This document shows, one piece after another, positions 21,941 to 31,908 of a stretch of DNA of 64,000 nt (the stretch's first letter is position 1; every line of letters starts with the position of its first letter). The stretch is from contig JAJEKV010000018.1 of assembly GCA_021234155.1 (NCBI GenBank), positions 20,011,252 through 20,075,251 of the forward strand. Direction: 5' to 3'. This DNA comes from Isoetes taiwanensis. Its lineage: Eukaryota > Streptophyta > Lycopodiopsida > Isoetales > Isoetaceae. Made by a program: the position numbers and the translations under genes. The notes beneath the pieces were generated by a model, which worked only from the letters and a program-made list of their open reading frames with translations, had not been told where the DNA came from and searched no databases.

Positions 21941-22779
21941 ATGACATATTTAACAAAATTTGGACTTATTCAAATCTAATAAAAATACTTCAAGAAAATT
22001 TGGACTTATTCAAATCTAATAAATATACTTCAAGAATCCGATGATAAGATTATATATATTTTTAGCTCTTATTGATTTTAATAATTTGTCTTAATTATCT
22101 TTAGATCAAAAGTATGATGGTTACTAAAGTATAAAATTGCTTTCTAAACTAATTTTCCCTTTCATCTATTTACAATTAAATTTTCATCTAAGAAAAGCTA
22201 TGTATAATTACATGTCATTTTTCAAAATACTTAAAGAAATTTTTAGACTGAAATTAATTAAATGATTACACTTATGCTTTAATAAAAAAAAAATTTTGAA
22301 AAGTTTATTATTGATTAATTTTCAATATATTCTCAATTATTTATAATTATAATTAAAAACTTAACTTTATCATTTAATTAATTTCAAACTAAAACTTTTC
22401 TTAAAGTGTTTTTAAAAGTGTTAAAACTTGTAAATTGTGAAATTCTCATAATAGTTTTAAGTCATCCCTTATCAAACCATCATATTTCATTTAGAAATTA
22501 TCATCATTGTTAAATATTAAATTTGTTAATCACTGAAAATTGAAATTTTATATTCTTGAAATGTCTAATTCTAAATAGATTCGAGTAAAAGTTAGTTTGA
22601 AATCAATTTTATGCTTTGATAACCGTTAGGTTTTAATTTAAAGATAAACTTATATAATTAAAACTTATAAATAATATAACAATCAAGAAGAATTAAACAA
22701 TCCATATATTCTTATAATGGCATCTTTGAAGTGATATCTATTAAATCTGAATAAGTCCAAGGTTTGTTGAATATGTCAT
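21941..22779. mobile_element. Non-autonomous DNA transposon (MITE), 839 bp, with about 41 bp TIRs and TGAT duplications
   Basis: The left end (21941-21981: ATGACATATTTAAC..., TTGGACTTATTC...) is the inverted complement of the right end (about 22739-22779: ...GAATAAGTCCAAGG..., AATATGTCAT) with few mismatches. TGAT flanks both sides (21937-21940 and 22780-22783), consistent with a 4 bp target duplication. The interior is AT-rich and non-coding. Just inside the left TIR, a stretch of about 38 bp is tandemly duplicated (21955-22033). It lies just upstream of the B3 exon at 22843, inside what would be an intron. Confidence 0.8.
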
Positions 22780-22842
22780 TGATTTTTTGTTTACTGTTTT
22801 GTCTTTTTAGTCCGACTTATTTACTGGTTAAGGGTTTTATAG

Positions 22843-23632
22843 GAAGTTGAAGGAGTACGCCTTGCAGTGGATCATCATGTTATTGCTGTCGGTCCTAATG
22901 GGAAAGAGTACCCTGTTTTTGTGGCATCTGTGGGAGGTAGAAGTTTTTTTGCTCATGGATGGGAATCTTTTTTACGAGGAAACAATATGGTTGATGACAC
23001 TGCTCTTCTGTGTATGACATCAAAGAATGAAACGTATTTAACAGCTAAAATTTGTGACGGTAGTTATTGTGTGAAGCCTATTGGTAATTGGGAATTTGGG
23101 GGTTCTAGCGATGAGATACCTGGAAATATGCAAAACAATCAACATGTTGATACTAAGATTGATATGCCTGTCGATGTTGGTGTTGAAAATAAGGTATCTG
23201 TTAGTGATGATGAATCATCTGATGACGAGGAGCCGCCATCAAAGAAACCCTTTCGTGTTGCTCTTCTCAGAGCAAATTTTCATAGAGGCTTGGTATGTTT
23301 GAATTGTTTAATTGGTGTGATTAATATAAACCCCTCGACTGATTGCTCTGTTTTTTTTTTTGTTCAGATATTAGAGGGCGAAAACAAATGGCGGAGTCCT
23401 CCTAAAGGTTCGAGTGTGGTGTTTATTGGGCCCGGAGCCCCGGGGTGAGAAAACAACATTAGCGCCAAAAAGGACTAGAAATTGTCTGAGTGATGGTTGG
23501 AAGGGTTTCAAGAAATTATTTGGGCTGCATCTTGGGGATGTATTAAAGTTTAAATACTTTGAAAATCAGTTGCAATGGAAGATGGACATACTGAAGGGTG
23601 CAGCATTGGATAGGTGGATGACTTTAAAATAG
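22843..23632 (+). pseudogene. Plant B3-domain protein with two B3 domains (REM-like), one frameshift
   Basis: Exon 1 (22843-23292) follows an acceptor (ttttatag) and encodes a B3 DNA-binding domain: NGKEYPVFVASVGG, RSFFAHGWESFLRGNNM, DDTALLCM. An acidic linker (DDESSDDEEPPSKK) then leads to a 75 bp intron (23293-23367, GTATGT...TTCAG). Exon 2 starts a second B3 domain (KWRSPPKGS), but its frame stops at 23446. The domain continues one frame over with CLSDGWKGFKKLFGLHLGDV and LKFKYFENQLQWKM to the stop at 23632. B3 proteins are nuclear DNA-binding factors. The frameshift near 23440 is a mutation or sequence error. Earlier exons may lie upstream. Confidence 0.68.
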
Positions 23633-24125
23633 CTATTTGTAGTTTGCTTTTGGGGAACTTATCATATTTACACGAGCTTCAGTTATTGTATTGAACGAAA
23701 TTTTTGGTGATGGGTGTTTTTTGTGGTAATCCGATGAACCTTTTTGTCGATCTGTACTAAGTTGTTACTGCTAATTAGAGGCCGTTATTATCTGTGAAGA
23801 ATGCAAGGCTCTCTTTTTTTGTTTTATGCATAGCATGGTTTTATGATCTCTGATACTTTGTTTTCTTTTGTTGAATGTTGAATAGATAGGTGTATTACCG
23901 TAGAAAAAAGAGTTACAGAAAGAAGATCAATGCATTTATTTTTATGTGTCTAAATAATCTATGTTATTTTTTAGAAGTCTTGGTTTTATCGATTATAGAG
24001 GATTTAATTTAGGGTATATTATTATGGGTATTTCAAGTTGTGTACATCATAATACATCTTAATATAATATAAGTATACTTGACAATTGAACATAGGCTTG
24101 ATTGTTGCATGGTAATAGATATAGA
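23633..24125. other. No supported gene
   Basis: AT-rich; the right edge grades into the tandem repeat array. Confidence 0.5.
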
Positions 24126-26380
24126 AAAATTCTTAATAAATGTTTAAGTTGGTACCAGGATTAAGTGGATGTTATTAATAAATGTGTATTTTATAAGAAA
24201 TGGTTGTTTAAATTATTATGATCGAAGTTTAGGATTGTTGCAAGGTTCATAATGATGTGTAGTTTTTACTATAAGCGAGGATTCTTAAAAGAAGGTATAG
24301 ATATAGTTAGCATTTTTAGTAAATAAAGTTTAGATTTAGCTATTGAGCATGAATGATAGAATATGCTTGTACGTAATGGTTCCTTTCGAACGTTGTTGTA
24401 ATCATTATTGATCATGGTATATATTATGGATAGATAGTCAAAGATAGGTTTTGTTGAGAAGGTAGATATTATATGTAGATTAGGTTCAGATGTAATGTTT
24501 AAGAATTGAGTGTACTATTAATTAAGTTACGATTGTTTCAAGTGGGTGTTTAAGTTGTTGTGACCGACATTCACTTAGAGGCTGCATATGGGTTTTGAAG
24601 ATCAAGCATAGACTAGGGCCAGATGTAATCTTTGAGAATTGGACATAGTGTTAAGTAGATGGCAATGATATAGGAAAATTCTTAATAAATGTTTAAGTTG
24701 GTACCAGGATTAGGTGGATGTTATTAATAAATGTGTATTTTATAAGAAATGGTTGTTTAAGTTATTATGATCGAAGTTTAGGATTGTTGCAAGGTTCATA
24801 ATGTTGTGTAGTTTTTACTATAAGCGAGGGTTCTTAAAAGAAGGTATAGATATAGTTAGCATTTTTTTTTTTTTTTTTGAAGAACGTGATTTACTTCATA
24901 TTATACACTCAAAATATTACAAAGTACTTCCAGAAGTAAGAAATGTCCCTGAAGCATCAATCACTTTTAGATGATCACTCCATATTGGAATTTTAATACG
25001 ATCAGGCCAATTGGAGATCTGAAAGCAATTATACAACTTCTTACGAATTTCTTGAAGCACCACCTGAGAAGAAATACGCTTATCATAAAAGACCTTTCTT
25101 CGCCTTCGCTTCCATACACTCCATATTAGCCAAGACTTTGCCATGTGAAATGCAATCCTTTTAGAAGCAGTCCACTGATTTGGATAAATACCCAAAAGAA
25201 AGTGTTGACTATCCAAAGATACTCCAAAAAGAGAATGCAGCCAGCACCTAAGACTACTCAGCTCTGCATACAAATATAAACAGTGCTCCAATGTTTCAAT
25301 GCACCGCTCACACATTGGGCAAAGTGGGCTTACTCCCGGCTTAAAGCGATGAACCATCTCATTAACTCTCAAAGAGCGATGAATCACCTGCCAAAGTAGA
25401 ACATTTACCTTTGGAGGTTTATATTTAGACCAAACAAGGTTCCAGATGGATTGCCATTGAGAAGGCAAAGTCTGTAAGTGCCATTTTCGAGAAGGTGATG
25501 AAGTATTTGAGCATGAATGATAGAATATGCTTGTACGTAATGGTTCCTTTCGAACGTTGTTGTAATCACTATTGATCATGGTATATATTATGGATAGATA
25601 GTCGAAGATAGGTTTTGTTGAGAAGGTAGATATTATATGTAGGTTAGGTTCAGATCTAATGTTTAAGAATTGAGTGTACCATTAATTAAGTTACGATTGT
25701 TTCAAGTGGGTGTTTAAGTTGTTGTGACCGACATTCACTTAGAGGCTGCATATGGGTTTTGAAGATCAAGCATAGACTAGGGCTAGATGTAATCTTTGAG
25801 AATTGGACATAGGGTTAAGTAGGTGGCAATGATATATGAAAATTCTTAATAAATGTTTAAGTTGGTACCAGGATTAGGTGGATGTTATTAATAAATGTGT
25901 ATTTTATAAGAAATGGTTGTTTAAGTTATTATGATCGAAGTTTAGGATTGTTGCAAGGTTCATAATGATGTGTAGTTTTTACTATAAGCGAGGATTCTTA
26001 AAAGAAGGTATAGATATAGTTATCATTTTTAGTAAATAAAGTTTAGATATAGCTATTGAGCATGAATGATAGAATATGCTTGTACGTAATGGTTCCTTTC
26101 GAACGTTGTTGTAATCACTATTGATCATGGTATATTATGGATAGATAGTCGAAGATAGGTTTTGTTGAGAAGGTAGATATTATATGTAGGTTAGGTTCAG
26201 ATGTAATGTTTAAGAATTGAGTCTACCATTAATTAAGTTACGATTGTTTCAAGTGGGTGTTTAAATTGTTGTGACCGACATTCACTTAGAGGCTACATAT
26301 GGGTTTTGAAGATCAAGCACAGACTAGGGCCAGATGTAATCTTTGAGAATTGGACATAGGGTTAAGTAGGTGGCAATGAT
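24126..26380 (+). repeat. 549 bp tandem repeat array, three units plus a diverged fourth
   Basis: The anchor AAAATTCTTAATAAATG starts at 24126, 24675 and 25839, and GAGCATGAATGATAG starts at 24345, 25509 and 26058. Spacings are 549 bp, or 549 + 615 where a LINE is inserted. Copies differ by only a few substitutions, so the amplification is recent or homogenised. A fourth, clearly diverged copy continues to about 26680. No coding capacity; satellite-like. Confidence 0.9.
24862..25508 (-). mobile_element. 5'-truncated LINE with poly(A), inserted in the tandem repeat
   Basis: On the minus strand it runs from 25508 to an oligo(dT) on the plus strand (24862-24878, i.e. poly(A) on minus). The frame from about 25508 to 24917 is the RT zinc-binding domain (zf-RVT) at the ORF2 C-terminus of plant L1-type LINEs: PPKVNVLLWQVIHRSL, RFKPGVSPLCPMC, then ETLEHCLYLY with the Cys/His spacing. 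This LINE differs from the microsatellite-tailed LINEs elsewhere in the window. Comparison with neighbouring repeat units shows about 27 bp of target missing and no duplication. Confidence 0.85.
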
Positions 26381-26680
26381 ATGTAGCTATTGAGCACTAA
26401 CTGGTATGTAATGCTTGAGAATTGAATGTAGAATTAATTAAATTGATGTGATGTTTAAATAGCCTTATAGAAAAATGGATTTTGAGTTCATGAATGTGAG
26501 TTGTGATGATAGTTTGGCAAGCATCCTTGAGGTAAGGTATACATGTTTAAGTTGTTATGATTGACATTTAAGTTAGTAGTAAGGCCAACAATGATGTAAA
26601 GCTTTTATTATAGGGATGGGTTTTTAAAGTAAGGGTTAGACATAATTGGAATTGGTTCAAATAAATGGATGGATAGTGAG

Positions 26681-26885
26681 GATTCCTAATGTCCAAACAG
26701 ATTTTTATCTTTTTTGTATCATAGACTAATCTTAAACAAAAGCAACTAATAACGCTGCATTGAATGCATTATTTTTATAAACAATGTGCATCTCCCATAA
26801 GCATGGAGGTTATGGAAAACATGCACGAAACATTCATGCCATAAAATCCACACAAAAAACCTCACGTTTGGTCTCGAGGAAGGAC
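26681..26885. other. No supported gene
   Basis: AT-rich flank between the satellite array and the small minus-strand gene. Confidence 0.4.
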
Positions 26886-27361
26886 TCAAATGATGTCAGA
26901 TTGCTCAGCTCGATTAGTATTTCCAACGGTGTCAAGAATAACCACTGCATCGTTCAATCGAGCTAACTTCTCCTGGAATTGCATGCCTGCCCGTTCAAGC
27001 ATCTTAAAATCCTCTATCATCTCCCTGATACGAACATGAAGTTTCTGGATGGGGGTAAGTTCTTTAGGCATGATGTGTACATGCAAATGGCGTTGATGAT
27101 GCTCATCATGCCTTCGTTTAGCGGCAGTGTGGGCCGGATCTAAGGGACGAGCTTCGGTATCACAAACCATTGCTGTGAAGAGAAATATAAGACAGAGAAT
27201 TAGTACTTGTGATAAGAATGGAAGAATATAGTATATAACTTACCATCAGGACCATGGCTATCATGCTTTGGCATGGACTGCATTGGGGTCGGTTTATCTC
27301 CAGGAACCTGAGGGAATTCCTTCATGGCAGGGCGTGGAGCAATTGATTTCTCAGGATCCAT
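26886..27361 (-). CDS. Small two-exon gene, coiled-coil protein of about 134 aa, unknown
   Basis: Exon 1 runs from ATG 27361 to 27244 (MDPEKSIAPRPAMKEF...). The donor is GTAAGT and the intron spans 27243-27173, ending TTCACAG. Exon 2 runs from 27172 to the stop at 26886. The junction restores the frame (split Ala codon) and gives 134 residues. The N-terminal half is Pro/His/Met-rich with HHQRHLHVH. The C-terminal half, MPKELTPIQKLHVRIREMI to ARLNDAVVILDTVGN, is predicted helical and coiled-coil-like. The neighbouring plus-strand gene has a similar ending block (LTRLHKLLAIIDTKG), so the two may be divergent paralogues sharing a 366 bp promoter region. Function unknown; possibly a Helitron passenger. 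Confidence 0.55.
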
Positions 27362-27727
27362 GATGGTTTGCTTTACAGGAAAGAGACAGCTAGTAGAAAC
27401 TTTTATACAATAGAATGGATAGAATTTTCATTTTTAGAAGGTGGAGGTGGATGCAAAATAGATAGCATTGATTGTATTAGAAGCCACGTGTGAAATAACA
27501 TGTTCAGAATGTTGTGAACCTTATGAATAAGGATAAGGTAAGAAGAGTAGTAGTAGATTGTGTTTAAAAGTGAGAGAAATTTGTGAGAGTGGGCGTAAGT
27601 TTGCACATAGGTATAGGATTTCACGCAGGGTTGCATTGAAAGCCAGGTGTCAAACATTATGTTTGATAATGAAGGTTACATATAAACAGTCGAATATACA
27701 TTCAGATGGTTAACATAAGATAGTCAG
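27362..27727. promoter_or_regulatory. Divergent promoter region between two small genes
   Basis: 366 bp between the start codons of two head-to-head small genes. AT-rich, no coding signal. A phrase around ATTG.ATT....AAGCCA.GTGT occurs twice (27468-27490 and 27632-27650). Regulatory role inferred from layout only. Confidence 0.3.
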
Positions 27728-28290
27728 ATGGAGAAGAATAAGGATGTAGAATTAGAAAAGGATAGGCATGCAGAATCACAGAAGCATAAGCGTGCAATGA
27801 ATACCTGCTTGGGGACACAAAAAATTCGTCAAGGCAGCAAGGACTCATTTCTGAAAAGTGCGAAGAAGTCAGTCAATCAGTACTTTGTTTATGGGAAGAG
27901 ATTGAATGCTCAGTTGACTAGATTGCACAAATTACTTGCTATCATTGATACAAAAGGAAGATATATAGTCAAGCATCTCGATGTAGGCAAAGAAGGTATA
28001 TAATGTATAATTGTACATTAAGTACATTGAATAGTAATTCTATTTTAATTTATTTATAATTTGCAGAAGGCATGTCACATGTTCATGTACCAAGAAAACA
28101 TAAAAAGAAGATCAAGAAGAAAGGAAGGTATTATGATCATATGGAAGTTCTGGTTTTACTTCGAAGACGTAATAAGGCAGGAAGATGCTTGTTTGAAAAA
28201 AGGGTTAAGTCAGTGATTTCCAAGCTGAAAATGTTGATCCTAAAGGATATGTGCAATATAGACATAGAAATATCAGTGATGTTAATATAG
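27728..28290 (+). CDS. Small two-exon gene, Lys-rich protein of about 163 aa, unknown
   Basis: Exon 1 runs from ATG 27728 to 27995 (donor GTATAT) and exon 2 from 28067 (acceptor TTTGCAG) to the stop at 28288-28290. The splice gives 164 codons including the stop, in frame across a split Glu codon. The protein is very basic: MEKNKDVELEKDRHAES at the start, SAKKSVNQYFVYGKRLN and LTRLHKLLAIIDTKG in the middle, and KHKKKIKKKGRYYDHMEVL in exon 2, a likely nuclear localisation signal. No known domain. It lies 18 bp before the Helitron gene fragment on the same strand, so it may belong to the Helitron. Confidence 0.5.
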
Positions 28291-28307
28291 TACTTTAAAG
28301 CCCGTTT

Positions 28308-28622
28308 TTGTTACCACAGTTGGATTGTCACATAAATGTTGATGTATCTGTGACCGTACGCATCTTTATGTATTTATACACATACATTTATAAAGGATTT
28401 GATAAAATTGAATATCACATTGATGTATCCCAACAAAAACCAAATGACATTGATGATTATATCAATGCACGTTATCTGTCTGCGATGGAAGCAGCTTGGA
28501 GAATCATGTGCTACCATGTTACAAGTAAAGAACCTGTTGTGAAATGCCTTCCAGTGCATTTACAAGACAAACGAGCACATGGATATACAAACAAGTTAAC
28601 TGCATCAATGTACGAGCTATAA
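28308..28622 (+). pseudogene. Helitron Rep/helicase-like protein, segment between Rep and helicase
   Basis: The frame reads CHINVDVSVTVRIFMYLYTY, then YKGFDKIEYHI, INARYLSAMEAAWRIM, and PVVKCLPVHLQDKR. These match the conserved part of Helitron proteins that follows the HUH Rep domain ('CHINVE... YLYKYVYKG', 'ARY.SA.EA.WR', 'V..L.VH'). Helitrons transpose by rolling-circle replication with a Rep-helicase protein. The HUH catalytic motifs themselves are not visible upstream. The frame breaks at 28622, where the helicase part resumes in another frame after a deletion. Confidence 0.8.
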
Positions 28623-28779
28623 TTTGGGATGAATTTCCTATGGCAAATAAAGTCGTGATTGAGTCGGTGAATATATTGCTACAAGAAATTTGTAGAACAC
28701 AAATGTCGTTCGGTGGAAAGTGTTTCATTGCTGCTGGAGATTTTTGACAAATCGCACCAGTCGTGAAGGGTAGTGGAAG
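28600..28779 (+). pseudogene. Helitron PIF1-type helicase, first part (interrupted by element B)
   Basis: Reads AIIWDEFPMANKVVIESVN, then SFGGKCFIAAGDF, a stop, and QIAPVVKGSG. These are the Walker B (DE) and 'GGD.RQ.LPVV' motifs of PIF1-family helicases. The frame runs into the target duplication GCAAG at 28780-28784 and continues on the far side of element B at 41806. Between this and the preceding domain the Walker A region is deleted. Confidence 0.8.
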
Positions 28780-28784
28780 GCAAG
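28780..28784. repeat. Target site duplication of element B, left copy
   Basis: GCAAG, repeated at 41806-41810 directly outside the other LTR. Confidence 0.85.
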
Positions 28785-30402
28785 TGTGACACTCCCCGAA
28801 TATATACGACCCCCGGTCGTATACATACGGGGACTTTCCCCTCCCATGGCAACCAACTTGCCATGAGCAGGGCCCTCCGTCTGACCCAGGCCATCTACGT
28901 AGAGATGCTCGGGTGAAGGACACGGAGGTGTCATTCGGCCCACGCCTTCGATGGGCTCCTACGTCGCGGAAGCATGGATATAAGGGTTAGCACACAGCAT
29001 AAATCATATATAAATAACCACCACGAAGGGTGGCGCATCCATCCAAATAACAACGGCAAAGAATATGCAACTAAAACTAAGAAAACACCCCAAACCTCAG
29101 GTTCTACCCCGGCTCAGACTCCAGTGAGGATCGACTGACGGCTGGGCCTCAAGAGATCAGCAGACCGAGTCTTGGCATGGCGTTGGCTGGCATAGAACAT
29201 CGGCTAGGGTTGTCCACTCCATCCGCCCCTCCTGTGCACACTTTGCAGATGGGTCGATTCATGCTATGGCTTTGCTATAGCCTTCCGGAGACGCAAACTC
29301 AAGGTATCACCCGTTTGAGTCTACTCCAGGGTTCATGACGCCCCGGTCCGATGAGGCAGGTCAGGGAAGCGTCCCCTTCCAGGATCACAGTGGTTCCATG
29401 GGTGAGCTAGAGAATACGTGCCGCATCAGCGACCCCCGCATCCGTACCCAACTTACTCACCCTAATTCTACTCAAAGTGCAAGATGCTCCATACGGATCA
29501 CACCTCTACACCCAGGGAGTGTCAGACCCATACCCGGCCCTCTACGTGACCGGCTATCAGGCCTAGCCCACTGTAGGAGTCTCAGGAGCCTTTTATGTTC
29601 GTGCGAGACCCCACCCCCACTTCACCACTGTGTCCCTTATCTGGTACTAAGCCAGACCATAGCATCTACGACCCGGTGGTCTCTTGTACACAGGCCGCAT
29701 CTAATGGGAATTTTACAGGGCTCTATCTAGGAGCATACTATCATATATGAGCTCAGAGGTCTCTACCCCCCTTTAAACCCTTGTTTAATGGAAACTACCG
29801 AAATACTCCATAGATTCAACAATCATTTTGTAACAGAGCACCATTCATAATTGAAATAAAATCCTATTTACCAGAGAAGGGTTAATCTCAACAAAGGCAA
29901 TCAGAAAAGAGTACTGGAGTACCATCCTATAATTCACAAGCTAAACTACTACTAACCTGTGTTTCGGCTAGAACCGTTATCGTGGGGTGCTTCCATGGTG
30001 CTGTAAGGAGGGTGGCAGCAACAGCTAGTGGTGGTTCAGTGATTTTGGTGAAGTCAGCAACAGTCCTTGGGCGCTCAGCTGCTCCTTGGGCGCTCAATTG
30101 GTTCGATTTTGGCTGATATGGGGGTGGTGATCCACCTTATTGGATCCAATTAGTAATCCCCATGCTGGCCAATCGAGTTGGGCCAGGTGGCGCCTTCCTA
30201 AACCATAATTGGCTTAATTATCCTTCTTAACTATTAATTTCCTTAATCATAGGCTATTATCTTTAATGATTTAATTAACATAGCTAATTAAATCCCTTTT
30301 AGGCCAACCCCCTAGGTTACCATACCCCATGGTGGCGTATTTGTACTGGGTGACGTGTCAATGTATTTATACATATACCACATAAATACTTGGAACGTCA
30401 CA
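28785..30402 (-). repeat. 3' LTR of element B (1,618 bp)
   Basis: On plus it starts TGTGACACTCCCCG and ends GGAACGTCACA. It matches 40191-41805 along its length; the AT-rich part (30130-30402) is nearly identical to its partner, while the GC-rich part has many small indels. Confidence 0.95.
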
Positions 30403-30417
30403 TTCTCCCCTCCTTAG
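30403..30417 (-). promoter_or_regulatory. Polypurine tract (element B)
   Basis: On minus, CTAAGGAGGGGAGAA abuts the 3' LTR start TGTGACGTTCC. Confidence 0.85.
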
Positions 30418-30992
30418 AATTAATGCTGTCCTCAGCATTAGGGTTAGATACCCTTATAGGATATGACATTATGAAGGAAGGTAATCCCTTATTTCTGAAG
30501 GTAATATATATTAAACTTTAAAGTTGAAAATAGTTTAAGCACCAAGGTGCATTTCACATGATTATCATAATCAAAAAGTTCAAGGACCTAAGTCCAATAC
30601 CAACATGAGAGTAACAAGAAAACAAGATGTGTAGACAAAATAAAACTGGAGAATCCGGCCATCATCAACCCTCTAACATGGGCAGGTCACGTACTGCTCA
30701 CTGGCCTGCACATGTCAGTCTATCAGTATATATAATTAGATTGTGGTTGAAGGGACCACCCCCTTAAAGTAAATAAAAGAAAACTCTATCTACCAGGGAA
30801 CCTATCATGGCTATGGTTTGCAATTCACTGCAGCATAGGGAATGGTCAAGTTCCCATTATAGCCGAGATGAACGCGGCCTATTACTATATGCTCTTCAAG
30901 CAAGTCGTGTCAGGTCAACATTGACAGTACACCACGTCCTAGAGAACACAAGGTGATCTCATCATCGGTAATTATTGGTATTTACGATGCAT
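30418..30992 (-). other. Untranslated spacer between chromodomain and 3' LTR (element B)
   Basis: No coding signal; corresponds to 11074-11886 of element A. Confidence 0.6.
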
Positions 30993-31187
30993 CTACCCCT
31001 CTAGGGCGCTACTCTTGGCAATCAAGCTTCCAAGCTTACCGCTGGCTGCGGGGTTGATAGCATCGTTGATGGTGCGGCCTTGAGATTCCCGCATGAAGTC
31101 TGGATAGTGCTTGTCAAGGTCTATCTTCATCACCCAGGTAGCATCCTCAACTGGTAAGTGCTTCCACTTAACCAAGTATTGCAACAT
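30993..31187 (-). CDS. Chromodomain of integrase (element B)
   Basis: Reads LQYLVKWKHLPVEDATWV then DLDKHYPDFMRESQGR, with the chromodomain core 'YLVKWK' and 'W' pattern. It is offset by one frameshift from the integrase C-terminus but directly follows it. In chromoviruses this domain steers integration, in several studied cases by contacting methylated histone H3 (family knowledge). The first aromatic-cage position is not obvious upstream. Confidence 0.85.
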   Translation of the reverse strand: MLQYLVKWKHLPVEDATWVMKIDLDKHYPDFMRESQGRTINDAINPAASGKLGSLIAKSSALEG

Positions 31188-31908
31188 TTGAGTTCTTCTG
31201 GTTTGTTTATAAGCTCGATCAAGAAGAGCTTCACTATCTCCAGCTGCTCCTCTGTCATTTCGAGGAGGGTTGGGGTATCCAAGACCTCCTCTGGATCAGG
31301 GGTGTGTTGTTTCAGAAGACTCACGTGAAAGACCTTGTGGATCTTCAAGTGGGGCGGCAAATCCAAGCGATATGCCTGCTCTCCAACACGCTCAATAATG
31401 TGGAACGGTCCAGCCCATCTGGGTGCCAACTTCTTGCAGTTGCCAATCTTAAGCTTGGCTTGTTTTACCTTAATCTTAAGCCAAACTGATTCACCCACCT
31501 GAAAAACGCGTGGGGTTCTGTGCTTATCGGCTACACTCTTCTGACGACTGCGTGCAACTAATAAGTAACCACGAACTTCTTCGACCAGAGCTTGCATCTC
31601 CAAGAGGAGTTGCTGCGAAACCTCCACTTTAAAAACGGGGTTATGCCATGTGTCTGGAGTAAGACATTGATAACCATAGTTTATCATGAAGGGAGACATT
31701 CGAAGACTCCCTGCTTCATCGCTGTAGGCAAACTTCGACCAGATAAATATAGTCGACCCATTGTGATTGCTTACTCCACACATAACCCACGCATATCCTC
31801 TATAATGCGATTGGTACGTTCTGGCGACCATCCGCTTGAGGATGATGATACTGCATACTCATAGCAAGCTTGGTCCGATGGTGGCAAAGAAATCCTTCCG
31901 TAATGCAC
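31130..31908 (-). CDS. Integrase core end and GPF module (element B)
   Basis: The frame 31831-31130 carries the last part of the integrase core (SPFMINYGYQCLTPDTW), a linker helix, then VGESVWLKIKVKQAKLKIG, KLAPRWAGPFHIIERVGEQA and HKVFHVSLLKQHTPDPEEVL. This is the GPY/F module that leads to the chromodomain. About 80 bp around 31832-31908 hold the DDE middle portion in broken frames ([12 protein letters not shown]-like residues, read on minus). Confidence 0.85.

Noticed and set aside
29335-29730. 131-codon plus-strand ORF
   Set aside because: It lies entirely inside the 3' LTR of element B and is not kept open in the partner LTR.
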